The translations under genes were made by a program, and so were the position numbers. Positions 1 to 7,320 of a stretch of DNA of 26,062 nucleotides are shown in pieces (position 1 is the stretch's first letter; every line of letters starts with the position of its first letter). The notes beneath the pieces are model-generated. The model worked only from the letters and a program-made list of their open reading frames with translations. It was not told the origin of the DNA and did not search any database. This DNA is from a virus. The DNA is taken from positions 1 to 26,062 of IMG/VR virus record IMGVR_UViG_3300047355_000035; one strand, given 5' to 3'.

Positions 1-1
1 T

Positions 2-142
2 GGCCTGAGAGGGTCATTCGATTACATCACTTCGATTGAAGTGCAAGAAGGAGATTTTCGTTCTGATGAAATCGACAATCCTACATGGGTGGGTGATGTC
101 TCAGAGTTAATAGGGGAGTTAGAATTACATGAAGTATCTTAA
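2..142 (+). CDS. 3' end of an unidentified phage protein (partial)
   Basis: An open frame enters from the left edge and ends at TAA 140-142, giving about 46 residues that finish in ELHEVS. The visible part is acidic (EVQEGDFRSDEID, then GDVSELIGELE) and has no motif I recognise. The next gene starts inside it at 129, a 14-base overlap typical of the rest of the window, which supports this being the real end of a gene. No function can be given from the fragment. Confidence 0.6.
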   Translation, partial: GLRGSFDYITSIEVQEGDFRSDEIDNPTWVGDVSELIGELELHEVS

Positions 143-323
143 AGAGATTACCGATTGGTCAGACGCCAAATGTCCTGTACCAAATCACACCTACATTGTT
201 AATGATGCACTGCATCTCGTAGGTTATATCAAGACTGGAACTAAAGAAGAGATAATCTTTAAGTCTCCAATGAAACAGTTTAGTAAATCTAGGAGGAAGT
301 TTGTTGACCTTAAAAGGGGTTGA
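129..323 (+). CDS. small conserved-looking phage protein, 64 aa
   Basis: This 64-residue protein overlaps the preceding gene by 14 bases and its TGA is embedded in the -35 box of the next promoter. The N-terminal half contains DWSDAKCPVPNHTYIVND; the middle reads VGYIKTGTKEEIIFKSP; the tail is basic (KSRRKFVDLKRG). The pattern of a short beta-rich protein ending in a basic RRKF segment recalls small uncharacterised proteins of marine T4-like phages, but I cannot assign a function. It is in the same orientation as, and upstream of, the HAD phosphatase gene. Confidence 0.7.
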   Translation: MKYLKEITDWSDAKCPVPNHTYIVNDALHLVGYIKTGTKEEIIFKSPMKQFSKSRRKFVDLKRG

Positions 324-349
324 CGGTGACCTTCATTTAATGCAATAAT
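320..349 (+). promoter_or_regulatory. sigma70-like promoter upstream of the HAD phosphatase gene
   Basis: TTGACG (320-325) and AATAAT (344-349) are separated by 18 bases, with a TG two bases upstream of the -10 box (341-342). The predicted transcription start, seven bases after the -10 box, falls at about 356, which is the A of the downstream ATG. This would be an early, host-polymerase promoter. No experimental support. Confidence 0.5.
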
Positions 350-355
350 GGACAC

Positions 356-802
356 ATGATAAAGAAACAAACAATAATTTTCGATGTTGACGGCACTATC
401 GCTGATGTCGAACATAGAAGGCATTTTGTCAATGGTAATAACGATTGGCAGTCTTTTAGAGCAGAAACAGTAAACGATACTCCAGTTCAGTGGGTATGTG
501 ACATTGCAAAAAGATTTATTGCACAAGGTGACCAAGTTGCCTTCTTCAGTGCAAGAAATGAGTCAGAGAGGGAGATTACAGAGAAACAAATTGCAGAATG
601 GATTGGCAACAATCACCAAGGTTTGTTTTTGAGACCAGATGGCGATTTCAGAAAAGATGATGAGTTTAAATCTGAACTTGCAGATAAGTTCGAAGAATTG
701 GGTGGCAAGATTGATTTAGTCTTTGACGACAGAAATCAAGTTGTCGAAATGTGGAGAAAAAGAGGCACTACAGTTGTCCAAGTTGCAGAAGGAGATTTTT
801 AA
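356..802 (+). CDS. HAD-family phosphatase, PNK 3'-phosphatase-like
   Basis: A 148-residue standalone HAD hydrolase. Motif I is FDVDGTIAD with the nucleophile pair D10/D12; motif II is FFSARNE; motif IV is the FDDRNQ segment near residue 125. The opening DVDGTIADVEHRRHF is like the phosphatase domain of phage polynucleotide kinase (T4 PseT C-terminal half), but no N-terminal kinase P-loop is present, so only 3'-phosphate or nucleotide dephosphorylation would be expected. In T4-like phages this domain acts in RNA/DNA end repair. No Shine-Dalgarno sequence is visible; the predicted promoter start lies on the ATG. A general nucleotide phosphatase role is the alternative. Confidence 0.8.
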   Translation: MIKKQTIIFDVDGTIADVEHRRHFVNGNNDWQSFRAETVNDTPVQWVCDIAKRFIAQGDQVAFFSARNESEREITEKQIAEWIGNNHQGLFLRPDGDFRKDDEFKSELADKFEELGGKIDLVFDDRNQVVEMWRKRGTTVVQVAEGDF

Positions 803-803
803 T

Positions 804-2111
804 ATGACAATGAAAATAATGAATCCAAAAGATTTAATAGAACATCCATATAACAAAGAGTTATATCCAAATGGATGGTCTACCGAAGACGATGAGATGC
901 AAGAACTTCGTAAGTCTATGAAAGCAAGACTTGATGCTGGCGAAGAGTTTCTCAACACAAGACCAATCAAAGCAGATGAAAAAAATGTTGTCTATGGTGG
1001 CAATCGAAGAACATATATCGCTAAAGAATTAGGTGGTAATGTTCAAGTTGAAACAACACCTTACACATTTAACCCTAATAACGAAAAAGATGATGAACTA
1101 GAATTGCTAGAGTCAGATAATGATGATAAGTCAACAGAAAGAAATGAAAAGAAATTGCAAATTGCGATACCTAAACTATCTAAAAGATTATCTGTTAAAA
1201 ATGAAAGAAGTTTCAGAGAAACTGGTAAAGGTTGGTCAGTTAAAAATACATCCGAATTCAAAATTGCTTTTGGTATCAAGTGGGGCATTTCAGAAAAAAC
1301 TTTAAAAGATGCATACAGAATATATGCAGAGTTTGATAGATTCGATTTACTTCAAGCAGTTGATGACCCAAACGATAAAACAACAATACATCAAGCATTA
1401 AAAATTGCTAGAGAGGGCACAAAAAAAGCAAGAAAAGTTGACCCAAATAAATTTAATGTGGTAGCATTTTTAAAAGGCGATGAACGAGCAGAAACTATTA
1501 TTGAGAGAGCTAAAAGATACACAAAACAATACTCCGATAAAAGATTGACTACATCTATAACCACAGATGATGGCATTACATATGAAGTGCCAACTAATCC
1601 ACAGTTTGGTTCTGAGAAACAATTTTTACTTACAGACATTAGTAATGCAACTCAATTTGGGTTTGCAAAATCATTTGACGAAACAGGTGACAATGCACTT
1701 ACAACTCAAACAGGTATAAATTATGAAGATATAGTTTTTGTGAACAAGTGTAAAGCACAATATGAAGATGAAAGTTTAGAGATAAAGGCATTTACTTGGA
1801 AAGGAACTGCATCTAAAACTATGGCGACTGCTGGTAAAACTGCTTCTACTAAGTTATTTAATTCAAAACCTTTCTTACTTACAATGATGACCTCAGATTC
1901 TAGGGGTAATCCTACTGCTAACTCTAGGTACTTTCAAATGATTACATGGGTCACTAAAGATGATTTTAAATCTTCTGGCGACAACGCAACAATGACAATG
2001 CAAAAATGGTATGAGAATCACTTTGATAGACCAGAAGATTATATTGTCATTACAGGAGAAGTTTACGACAGCAACGGTAAACCAGAATTTAATTTTGCTC
2101 CGTTGATGTAA
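804..2111 (+). CDS. ParB/sulfiredoxin-like nuclease-domain protein, 435 aa
   Basis: I choose ATG 804 because GGAG at 791-794 precedes it and the upstream in-frame extension lies wholly inside the HAD gene. The N-terminal domain (about 1-90) has a ParB-like layout: an opening IMNPKDLIEHPYN strand/loop, then VVYGGNRRTYIAKELG at 62-77, which corresponds to the ParB GERR box. A charged linker follows (DDELELLESDNDDKSTERNEK, written as two parts: DDELELLESDND and DKSTERNEK), then helical segments that could bind DNA (about 120-230), and a beta-rich C-terminal half. ParB-like proteins in phages act as partition factors, nucleases or transcription modulators; which applies here is unknown. Confidence 0.65.
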   Translation: MTMKIMNPKDLIEHPYNKELYPNGWSTEDDEMQELRKSMKARLDAGEEFLNTRPIKADEKNVVYGGNRRTYIAKELGGNVQVETTPYTFNPNNEKDDELELLESDNDDKSTERNEKKLQIAIPKLSKRLSVKNERSFRETGKGWSVKNTSEFKIAFGIKWGISEKTLKDAYRIYAEFDRFDLLQAVDDPNDKTTIHQALKIAREGTKKARKVDPNKFNVVAFLKGDERAETIIERAKRYTKQYSDKRLTTSITTDDGITYEVPTNPQFGSEKQFLLTDISNATQFGFAKSFDETGDNALTTQTGINYEDIVFVNKCKAQYEDESLEIKAFTWKGTASKTMATAGKTASTKLFNSKPFLLTMMTSDSRGNPTANSRYFQMITWVTKDDFKSSGDNATMTMQKWYENHFDRPEDYIVITGEVYDSNGKPEFNFAPLM

Positions 2112-2121
2112 AAAGAATGTT

Positions 2122-2198
2122 CGGCCTGTAGCTCAGTTGGATAGAGCATCGGTCTTCTAAACCGAGGGTCAGAGGTTCGAATCCTCTCAGGTCGGCCA
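2122..2198 (+). tRNA. tRNA-Arg (anticodon UCU)
   Basis: A full cloverleaf can be drawn. The acceptor stem is CGGCCTG (2122-2128) with CAGGTCG (2188-2194), one G-U pair. The D stem is GCTC/GAGC (2131-2134, 2144-2147). The anticodon stem is TCGGT/ACCGA with loop CTTCTAA, anticodon TCT at 2156-2158. The T arm is AGAGG TTCGAAT CCTCT. Discriminator G2195 and an encoded CCA (2196-2198) complete 77 bases. It reads AGA, by far the commonest arginine codon in the neighbouring genes, so it probably supports translation of phage mRNAs. Confidence 0.97.
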
Positions 2199-2208
2199 AA
2201 AATTGTGA

Positions 2209-2216
2209 TATAAATA
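2209..2216 (+). promoter_or_regulatory. T4-type late promoter TATAAATA
   Basis: An exact match to the T4 late promoter element lies just after the tRNA. By the T4 rule (+1 six bases after the last A) transcription would start near 2222, two bases before the ATG at 2224. Confidence 0.65.
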
Positions 2217-2223
2217 ATAGATT

Positions 2224-2400
2224 ATGACGAAGAACTTAAAACCTAAAGAAGTATTGTCAGTACTTCAAAAGAAGGTGCAACTAAAGAGAGACATTAAAGA
2301 ACTCAAGTCTGTTGGTGAAACCAAAAAGGCAGAGATATTAATGAAAAAAGTTTCTCAATTAGAAGAAAAATTGCACTCTAGACCGCTATCAAAAAACTAA
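2224..2400 (+). CDS. small helical protein, 58 aa
   Basis: ATG 2224 to TAA 2398-2400 encodes 58 residues, lysine- and glutamate-rich and almost entirely helix-favouring (for example KEVLSVLQKKVQLKRDIKEL and AEILMKKVSQLEEKLH). Leucine spacing suggests a short coiled coil. It sits immediately after a TATAAATA late promoter and its stop codon lies within the next late promoter (CTAAATA), the same promoter/stop overlap seen at other junctions here, which supports it being real. Function unknown. Confidence 0.6.
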   Translation: MTKNLKPKEVLSVLQKKVQLKRDIKELKSVGETKKAEILMKKVSQLEEKLHSRPLSKN

Positions 2401-2403
2401 ATA
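2397..2403 (+). promoter_or_regulatory. T4-type late promoter variant CTAAATA
   Basis: The sequence ACTAAATAGTAGTATAG spans the stop of the 58-aa gene. Predicted start is near 2409, giving a 25-base leader to the ATG at 2434 that contains the Shine-Dalgarno sequence CGGAGAT. Confidence 0.6.
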
Positions 2404-2433
2404 GTAGTATAGAAATTTAACACGGAGATATAA

Positions 2434-2886
2434 ATGGCAACAATTAGATATGATGCGTACTTAGCAGATATGCAATCAAAATTAATCGAATGGCAAAACA
2501 GGTACGATTTGATGGGTGGAGATGCAGGAACTTCCAGAACATTTTATTTCTATTCTAAAGATGCAGATGAAACAGATGATTCTATAATTGTGAGTTTATC
2601 AGAATCTTCAGACTTAACCGTAGACGATGTTGCACATTCACATAAGATATTTGAATGGACAGGCACTGGAGACATTATAGAAGCTCTTAATGCATGGAGA
2701 ACTGCAAATCCAGACGCCACATCAGGCGGAATGTATTCATATTGGAATCAAGATAAAAAGAGTGAATCAGAAATCGATGATGAAAAGATTGTCGCCTATA
2801 ATGCAGTACAATCAATTACCGCTAATATATCTTTTGCTACAACGCTGTTAGAAGGCGATGCAGACGCCACTTTCGAAACACCATAG
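2434..2886 (+). CDS. uncharacterised acidic late protein, 150 aa
   Basis: The start at 2434 has a good GGAG about 7 bases upstream and a late promoter 30 bases upstream. The product is acidic, with an N-terminal helix (AYLADMQSKLIEWQNRY), a beta-rich centre (RTFYFYSKDADETDDSIIVS) and the segment GGMYSYWNQDKKSESEIDDE. No signal peptide or membrane segment is visible. Late expression between the tRNA and the head-protein block suggests a virion or assembly role, but I do not recognise the family. Confidence 0.6.
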   Translation: MATIRYDAYLADMQSKLIEWQNRYDLMGGDAGTSRTFYFYSKDADETDDSIIVSLSESSDLTVDDVAHSHKIFEWTGTGDIIEALNAWRTANPDATSGGMYSYWNQDKKSESEIDDEKIVAYNAVQSITANISFATTLLEGDADATFETP

Positions 2887-2898
2887 CTTTCAAAATAC

Positions 2899-2905
2899 AT
2901 AAATA
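2899..2905 (+). promoter_or_regulatory. T4-type late promoter variant ATAAATA
   Basis: CATAAATAGTAG lies 31 bases upstream of the ligase-like gene. The predicted start (about 2911) falls inside the left arm of the inverted repeat at 2906-2934, so a late transcript would lack most of that arm. The resulting leader is 26 bases. Confidence 0.6.
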
Positions 2906-2934
2906 GTAGTTATACACAACAATGTGATAACTAC
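2906..2934 (+). promoter_or_regulatory. inverted repeat next to the start of the ligase-like gene
   Basis: GTAGTTAT (2906-2913) pairs perfectly with ATAACTAC (2927-2934); after a bulged A, CAC (2915-2917) pairs with GTG (2924-2926) around a six-base loop. The right arm ends two bases before ATG 2937. RNA reading through from upstream could fold and hide the start, while RNA begun at the late promoter would lose five bases of the stem. This resembles the T4 gene e arrangement. There is no U-tract, so it is not an obvious terminator. Confidence 0.5.
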
Positions 2935-2936
2935 TT

Positions 2937-4142
2937 ATGGCCGTTAAAAATCTACATTTAGAACATTTAGAAGATGAAATCATCAATAACGGTATTGATG
3001 GTGGTCGTGCTTCTATAACCTTTCTACTCGCACTCAGAGACATGATGAAAGGAAATGCCAAGAAAAAATTCAACATGACTGTCAAATGGGATGGTGCACC
3101 TGCAATCTTTTGTGGAAAACATCCAGAAGACGGCAGATTCTTTGTCGCAAAGAAATCATTATTCAATAAAGAACCTAAGTTCTATTGTTCAGTATCAGAA
3201 ATTAAGAACGCATCTGAACTATCTGGAGACTTAGAGAAGAAGTTCATAGACTCATTCGAGTATCTATCTAAACTATCCTGGAATAAAGTAATGCAAGGTG
3301 ACTTGATGTTTACTCAGGCAGATAAGAAGATGAAGAAAATAAATGATGTAGAACACATTACATTTCAACCTAACACAATCATGTATGCTGTACCAGTTCA
3401 ATCAGAATTAGGTAAACAGATTGCAAATGCCAAGTATGGTATAGTATTTCATACGACATACGAGGGTTCAAGTATAGATGATTTGGGCGCCTCATTCGGT
3501 GCAGATATATCTTCTTTAGGTCATAACAATGATGTATGGATTGATGATGCAACCTTTAAGAATGTTGCAGGTAATTCTACACTCACAGGAAAAGAAACAC
3601 TTAAGTTATCTACTCTACTTACTAAAACAGGTAAGTCATTTCATAAAATCAAAAGACCTTCACTGATTAAGTTTATGAAGATACAAGACACCATTGCATC
3701 TAAAGGTGCAGGTGCAACATACAAAACATACATGAACGCCCAAATAAGAAAGGGTAAGTTCAATCTAAACTATAATGATTATCTTAAACACTTTGAGAAC
3801 TATTGGAAAACAAAAGTGGTTGGTGCAGTAAAGATGCAGAAGACAAAAGATATCAAAGAACAAATAGGTAAAGACCTTGTCAGAGATATCAGAAGTCTTA
3901 AACCATTCATAACTGCATTGACAGAGTTTCAAGTAGGCATGGTTGAGGCGAAACAGATTATCATAGATGGTTTAAACAAAGCAAAATCAATCGGCACATT
4001 CGTAAGAACACCCACAGGTTTAAAAGTAGTAAATCCTGAGGGATATGTTGCAATCGATGATGACGGTAAGGCAGTGAAGTTAGTAGACCGTATGGAGTTC
4101 TCACTAAATAACTTTACAGCTGCAAAGGCATGGGACAAATAA
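2937..4142 (+). CDS. DUF6267-like protein with KWDG ligase-type motif, 401 aa
   Basis: The product resembles an uncharacterised marine T4-like phage family (DUF6267, from memory). Residues 50-53 are KWDG within TVKWDGAPAIFCG, matching the KxDG adenylation motif I of DNA/RNA ligases and capping enzymes, where the lysine takes AMP. Further candidate motifs are QGDLMF (120-125, possible motif III region), YGIVFHTTYEG (167-177) and lysine-rich stretches around 230-245. A covalent nucleotidyltransferase is therefore plausible, but the spacing of motifs IV and V is unclear. Its TAA overlaps the ATG of the next gene by one base, tying it to the nucleotidyltransferase-kinase. A late promoter and hairpin lie upstream. 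Confidence 0.6.
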   Translation: MAVKNLHLEHLEDEIINNGIDGGRASITFLLALRDMMKGNAKKKFNMTVKWDGAPAIFCGKHPEDGRFFVAKKSLFNKEPKFYCSVSEIKNASELSGDLEKKFIDSFEYLSKLSWNKVMQGDLMFTQADKKMKKINDVEHITFQPNTIMYAVPVQSELGKQIANAKYGIVFHTTYEGSSIDDLGASFGADISSLGHNNDVWIDDATFKNVAGNSTLTGKETLKLSTLLTKTGKSFHKIKRPSLIKFMKIQDTIASKGAGATYKTYMNAQIRKGKFNLNYNDYLKHFENYWKTKVVGAVKMQKTKDIKEQIGKDLVRDIRSLKPFITALTEFQVGMVEAKQIIIDGLNKAKSIGTFVRTPTGLKVVNPEGYVAIDDDGKAVKLVDRMEFSLNNFTAAKAWDK

Positions 4143-5443
4143 TGAAAACATTACAATCATTCATATCAGAGGCGAAACAAAGACCCGCTGTTTTTTCATT
4201 CGGAAGGTTCAACCCACCCACAATTGGGCATGGTAAACTTGTCGATAAACTAAACAAGGTATCAAAGTCAGTAAAAGGCGACCCAATGATATTTACTTCT
4301 CACTCAAATGATAAGAGAAAAAATCCACTGAATCACAAAACAAAGATTCAGTATCTAAGAAAGTTCTTTTCTAAGAAGGTTGGTGTACCAGATGCAAACG
4401 CCAGAACAGTATTCGATGTCGCAAACGCATTACACAAACAAGGTTATACTAGTATCACTATGGTTGTTGGTTCAGATAGAATCAGAGAATTCGAAACACT
4501 ACTTAAGAAATACAATGGTGTAAAGGCAAGACACGGTTTCTATAAGTTCGATGATATAAACATAGTTAGTGCTGGTGAAAGGGATCCAGATGCTGATGAT
4601 GTGTCAGGTATGAGTGCATCTAAGATGAGGGCAGCCGCAGAACAAGATGACTTTGATTCATTCAAAGGTGGCGTGCCAGATAAAAAACTCGCAGACAAAC
4701 TATACAAAGATGTGCGTAGAGGTATGGGAATCGCAGAGGAGTCGTTCTCCACTCTACCAGACTACATGATTGAGGACTTACTTAGAGAAGGTGTATATGA
4801 CCCAGGTATCTTTAAGGCAGTATTCTTCATGGGTGGTCCAGGTTCTGGTAAGTCAACAGTAGTAGATGGTTTGGGTTTGAAGGCATTAGGGTTGAAACTA
4901 GTCAATACAGATAAGTCATTTGAGAATGGTCTAAAGAAGGCAGGTCAAACCTTAGACTTAAATGCAGTACCTGCCGATATCAGAGACCCAATTAGAAAGA
5001 AGGCGAAGAGACAAACTACTCGATTGATGGACAGATACATTGACAATAGACTTGGTCTTATCTTCGATACTACAAGTGCAAACGACACTAAGATTAAAGC
5101 GTATAAGAACATGTTAGATAAACTTGGTTACGAATCTAAAATGGTGTATGTCAGTACATCACTTCCAAACGCATTGGCAAGAAACAGTTCAAGACCAAGA
5201 CAATTACCAGATGCGATTGTTAAGAAAGATTGGAACAATTCACAAAAGAATATTGCATCTATGCAGAAACTATTCAAAAGAGACTTCATGCAAGTATCAA
5301 ATGATGATGATTTAGATTCTTTAAAAAGAAAAACTAACTCAGTCTTTGGTAAATTGATGGCATGGTCTACATCATTTCCTGGAAACACCAGAGCAACACT
5401 CTGGAAACAAAGACAACTATTAACAAAGAAATTACATAAATAG
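4142..5443 (+). CDS. nucleotidyltransferase-P-loop kinase fusion with capsid-targeting-like leader, 433 aa
   Basis: I choose ATG 4142, which overlaps the previous stop (TAATG). Residues 1-11, MKTLQSFISEA, almost copy the T4 internal-protein leader MKTYQEFIAEA, with a possible cut after E10. Residues 14-195 form a cytidylyltransferase/NMN-adenylyltransferase-like domain: FGRFNPPTIGH with the TxGH box at 27-30, VVGSDRIREF at 108-117, and SGMSASKMR at 155-163 (like the ISSTxxR motif). Residues 225-433 form a P-loop kinase with Walker A GGPGSGKST at 231-239. The linker IEDLLREGVYD could also be protease-cut. The architecture recalls NadR (NMNAT plus ribosylnicotinamide kinase), but the kinase looks more like a PNK or zeta-toxin type. 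Substrate unknown. Confidence 0.75.
   Translation: MKTLQSFISEAKQRPAVFSFGRFNPPTIGHGKLVDKLNKVSKSVKGDPMIFTSHSNDKRKNPLNHKTKIQYLRKFFSKKVGVPDANARTVFDVANALHKQGYTSITMVVGSDRIREFETLLKKYNGVKARHGFYKFDDINIVSAGERDPDADDVSGMSASKMRAAAEQDDFDSFKGGVPDKKLADKLYKDVRRGMGIAEESFSTLPDYMIEDLLREGVYDPGIFKAVFFMGGPGSGKSTVVDGLGLKALGLKLVNTDKSFENGLKKAGQTLDLNAVPADIRDPIRKKAKRQTTRLMDRYIDNRLGLIFDTTSANDTKIKAYKNMLDKLGYESKMVYVSTSLPNALARNSSRPRQLPDAIVKKDWNNSQKNIASMQKLFKRDFMQVSNDDDLDSLKRKTNSVFGKLMAWSTSFPGNTRATLWKQRQLLTKKLHK
5436..5442 (+). promoter_or_regulatory. T4-type late promoter variant, zero-leader spacing
   Basis: CATAAATAGAAGTATG: the element overlaps the last codons and stop of the fusion gene and ends five bases before ATG 5448, so the predicted +1 is the A of the start codon. 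Confidence 0.6.
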
Positions 5444-5447
5444 AAGT

Positions 5448-6452
5448 ATGACTACATTATTTAAAAGAATCTTAGAACAAAGAGTTAAACAAGACAAAGA
5501 CATTAAAGATAAAGAAGGTTCACAACCTGCAAAATATCATAGTGGTTTGTCTAAAGACACTAAACAAAAACGAGATGCACACTTTAAGGCAAAGAAAAGT
5601 GGACCTGCACCTGGTGATGATGAAGGTAAGACTAAGAAGTCAGTTCATACTAAGAAGTATGAAAAACAGTTTGGCGAAGAAACCGTGATAGTAGAAAAGA
5701 TTACAGGTTTGGTAAACAAGGCAAAGAAATCAGGCATCTCATATGGTATTCTAAAGAAAGTTTACGATAGAGGATTGGCTGCATATAAGACTGGTCATAG
5801 ACCTGGTACAACTGCACCACAATGGGCATTTGCCAGAGTGAATAGTTTTATCACTAAAGGTTCAGGCACATGGGGCAAGGCAGACAAAGACCTTGCAAAC
5901 AAAGTTAGAGGTGAGTCATTCGTTGCAGACGAAGACTTCACAATGGACGAAGCATGCTGGGATGGTTACAAACAAGTTGGTACAAAAAAGAAAGGTGGAA
6001 AAGTAGTTCCTAATTGTGTGCCAGAAGAGACCGAGATAGAAGAGAACGCAAAAGTCAAAGCAATGTTAAGTAAGATGAAAGGTGTTTCATCTGCTCAGGC
6101 ACAATTAATTGCACAAATACCAATACCTGTATTGACTCAAATATCACAGGCATTGGGTCAGTTAGTAATGGGCGAAGATACTGTAGAAGAAGATAGAGAT
6201 TACAAAAAAGAGTATGAGAACTATCAAGGCAAACCAGAACAAATCAAAAGACGAGCTGCAAGAAATTCAGCTAGAAATCAGTTAAAAGACAACAAAGACA
6301 TAAAGGGTAAAGATGTTCATCATAAAGATAACAACCCAATGAATAATGATAAATCAAATCTATCAATAGTATCTAAAAACTATAATAGAAAAGAACCTAG
6401 ACTTAGAGAAAGACTAGTAAAACAGGGGATAATTAAAAATGGCAAAAGGTAA
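5448..6452 (+). CDS. modular internal-head-type protein with DUF5872-like and HNH-like domains, 334 aa
   Basis: The protein looks like beads on a string. Residues 1-10 (MTTLFKRILE) are leader-like with an ILE site. Residues 26-76 are a basic module (QPAKYHSGLSKDTKQKRDAHF, split as QPAKYHSGL and SKDTKQKRDAHF, then HTKKYEKQFGE). Residues 84-154 resemble DUF5872 (ITGLVNKAKKSGISYGILKK). Residues 166-193 contain a CWDGYKQVG...VPNCVPEE cysteine module. Residues 245-334 are a basic module with KDVHHKDNNPMNN, an HNH-nuclease-like core. Modules of this kind recur in marine T4-like phages. Overlap of 14 bases with the next gene. Probably packaged in the head; whether the HNH part is active is unknown. 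Confidence 0.7.
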   Translation: MTTLFKRILEQRVKQDKDIKDKEGSQPAKYHSGLSKDTKQKRDAHFKAKKSGPAPGDDEGKTKKSVHTKKYEKQFGEETVIVEKITGLVNKAKKSGISYGILKKVYDRGLAAYKTGHRPGTTAPQWAFARVNSFITKGSGTWGKADKDLANKVRGESFVADEDFTMDEACWDGYKQVGTKKKGGKVVPNCVPEETEIEENAKVKAMLSKMKGVSSAQAQLIAQIPIPVLTQISQALGQLVMGEDTVEEDRDYKKEYENYQGKPEQIKRRAARNSARNQLKDNKDIKGKDVHHKDNNPMNNDKSNLSIVSKNYNRKEPRLRERLVKQGIIKNGKR

Positions 6453-7320
6453 TAAAACAGACAATGGTGTTCATCTAATGGGTACAGATGAAATGCTTGC
6501 CGCTTACAAGGCAGATACACCAGGTGAATTAGAAACATCTTATACTGAAAATGTAGACAAGATGATTAAGATTCAAGGTAAGAAGAACAAAGAAGGCAAG
6601 AAGAATCATATGTCTATGTTGTTTGATAATCCTTTAAAGGGATATCCTTACAATGAGTCAGTAGAACTAAAAGAACTTGAAGAAGAAATCGATGCACTGA
6701 TTCTATCTGAAGCATTATCCAAAAAAATGAATATCCAAAAGTACGCAAAGAAAGTAGGATTTAATTCAGACGAAGTTCAATGGATTATGGACAACGAAGA
6801 TGAAGACCATTACGAAAATAATAGTGCCATGAAAAATGAGTGGAGTGCATTATCATATCCTATCAGAACAGGTGATTACTACTTTGCCTTCATTGGTGAC
6901 CGTATGACTGATACCTCTATCACCAAAGCAAATAACAAAATGAATGATGCCATGAGAAAGTATTTTCAAATGGGTCAAAAGAAACTAGAAACATTCTATG
7001 ATGATGATGCAGAATACAGTAAAAAAGATATGCTCGCATCATACATGTGGAATGAAATGTCTCAGATATTTGAAAAACTACCTGCTGGTTTAGGCGCTGA
7101 CGATACAATGACACGAGAATGTCTATACACTGCAATTAAACATATGACAGGCGATGGTGAGATTGTATTCGAACATACTACTATGGCAGATGACATAATC
7201 AACGAAGGTATGTTTAAGAATCTTGCAAAGGGTATCATGGGTAGAATTAGAAATAAACTTAGAAAAGTTAAAAAGAAAATCAAATTAGGCAAAAGAGCCA
7301 AAGATTTAATGGTGAAGTAA
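6439..7320 (+). CDS. uncharacterised late protein with basic tail, 293 aa
   Basis: The start at 6439 has AGGGGATAA upstream and lies inside the previous gene. Residues 1-60 are hydrophilic (VHLMGTDEMLAAYKADTPGE). A possible prohead-protease site occurs at ALILSEAL (86-93), after an acidic stretch (ELKELEEEID). The central part is a mixed alpha/beta domain rich in Tyr and Asp (DNEDEDHYENN, FAFIGDRMTD). The last 35 residues are strongly basic (IRNKLRKVKKKIKLGKRAK), which would suit contact with packaged DNA. Its stop overlaps the next ATG (TAATG). No enzyme motif recognised; a head-packaged role is inferred from context. Confidence 0.6.
   Translation: MAKGNKTDNGVHLMGTDEMLAAYKADTPGELETSYTENVDKMIKIQGKKNKEGKKNHMSMLFDNPLKGYPYNESVELKELEEEIDALILSEALSKKMNIQKYAKKVGFNSDEVQWIMDNEDEDHYENNSAMKNEWSALSYPIRTGDYYFAFIGDRMTDTSITKANNKMNDAMRKYFQMGQKKLETFYDDDAEYSKKDMLASYMWNEMSQIFEKLPAGLGADDTMTRECLYTAIKHMTGDGEIVFEHTTMADDIINEGMFKNLAKGIMGRIRNKLRKVKKKIKLGKRAKDLMVK

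Noticed and set aside
723-803. N-terminal extension of the ParB-like protein from 723
   Set aside because: It lies inside the HAD gene; ATG 804 has a GGAG ribosome site and fits the adjacent stop.
4142-5443. Naming the fusion gene nadR
   Set aside because: Domain order is similar, but the kinase part looks closer to PNK/zeta-toxin-like P-loop kinases and no substrate-specific residues could be confirmed.
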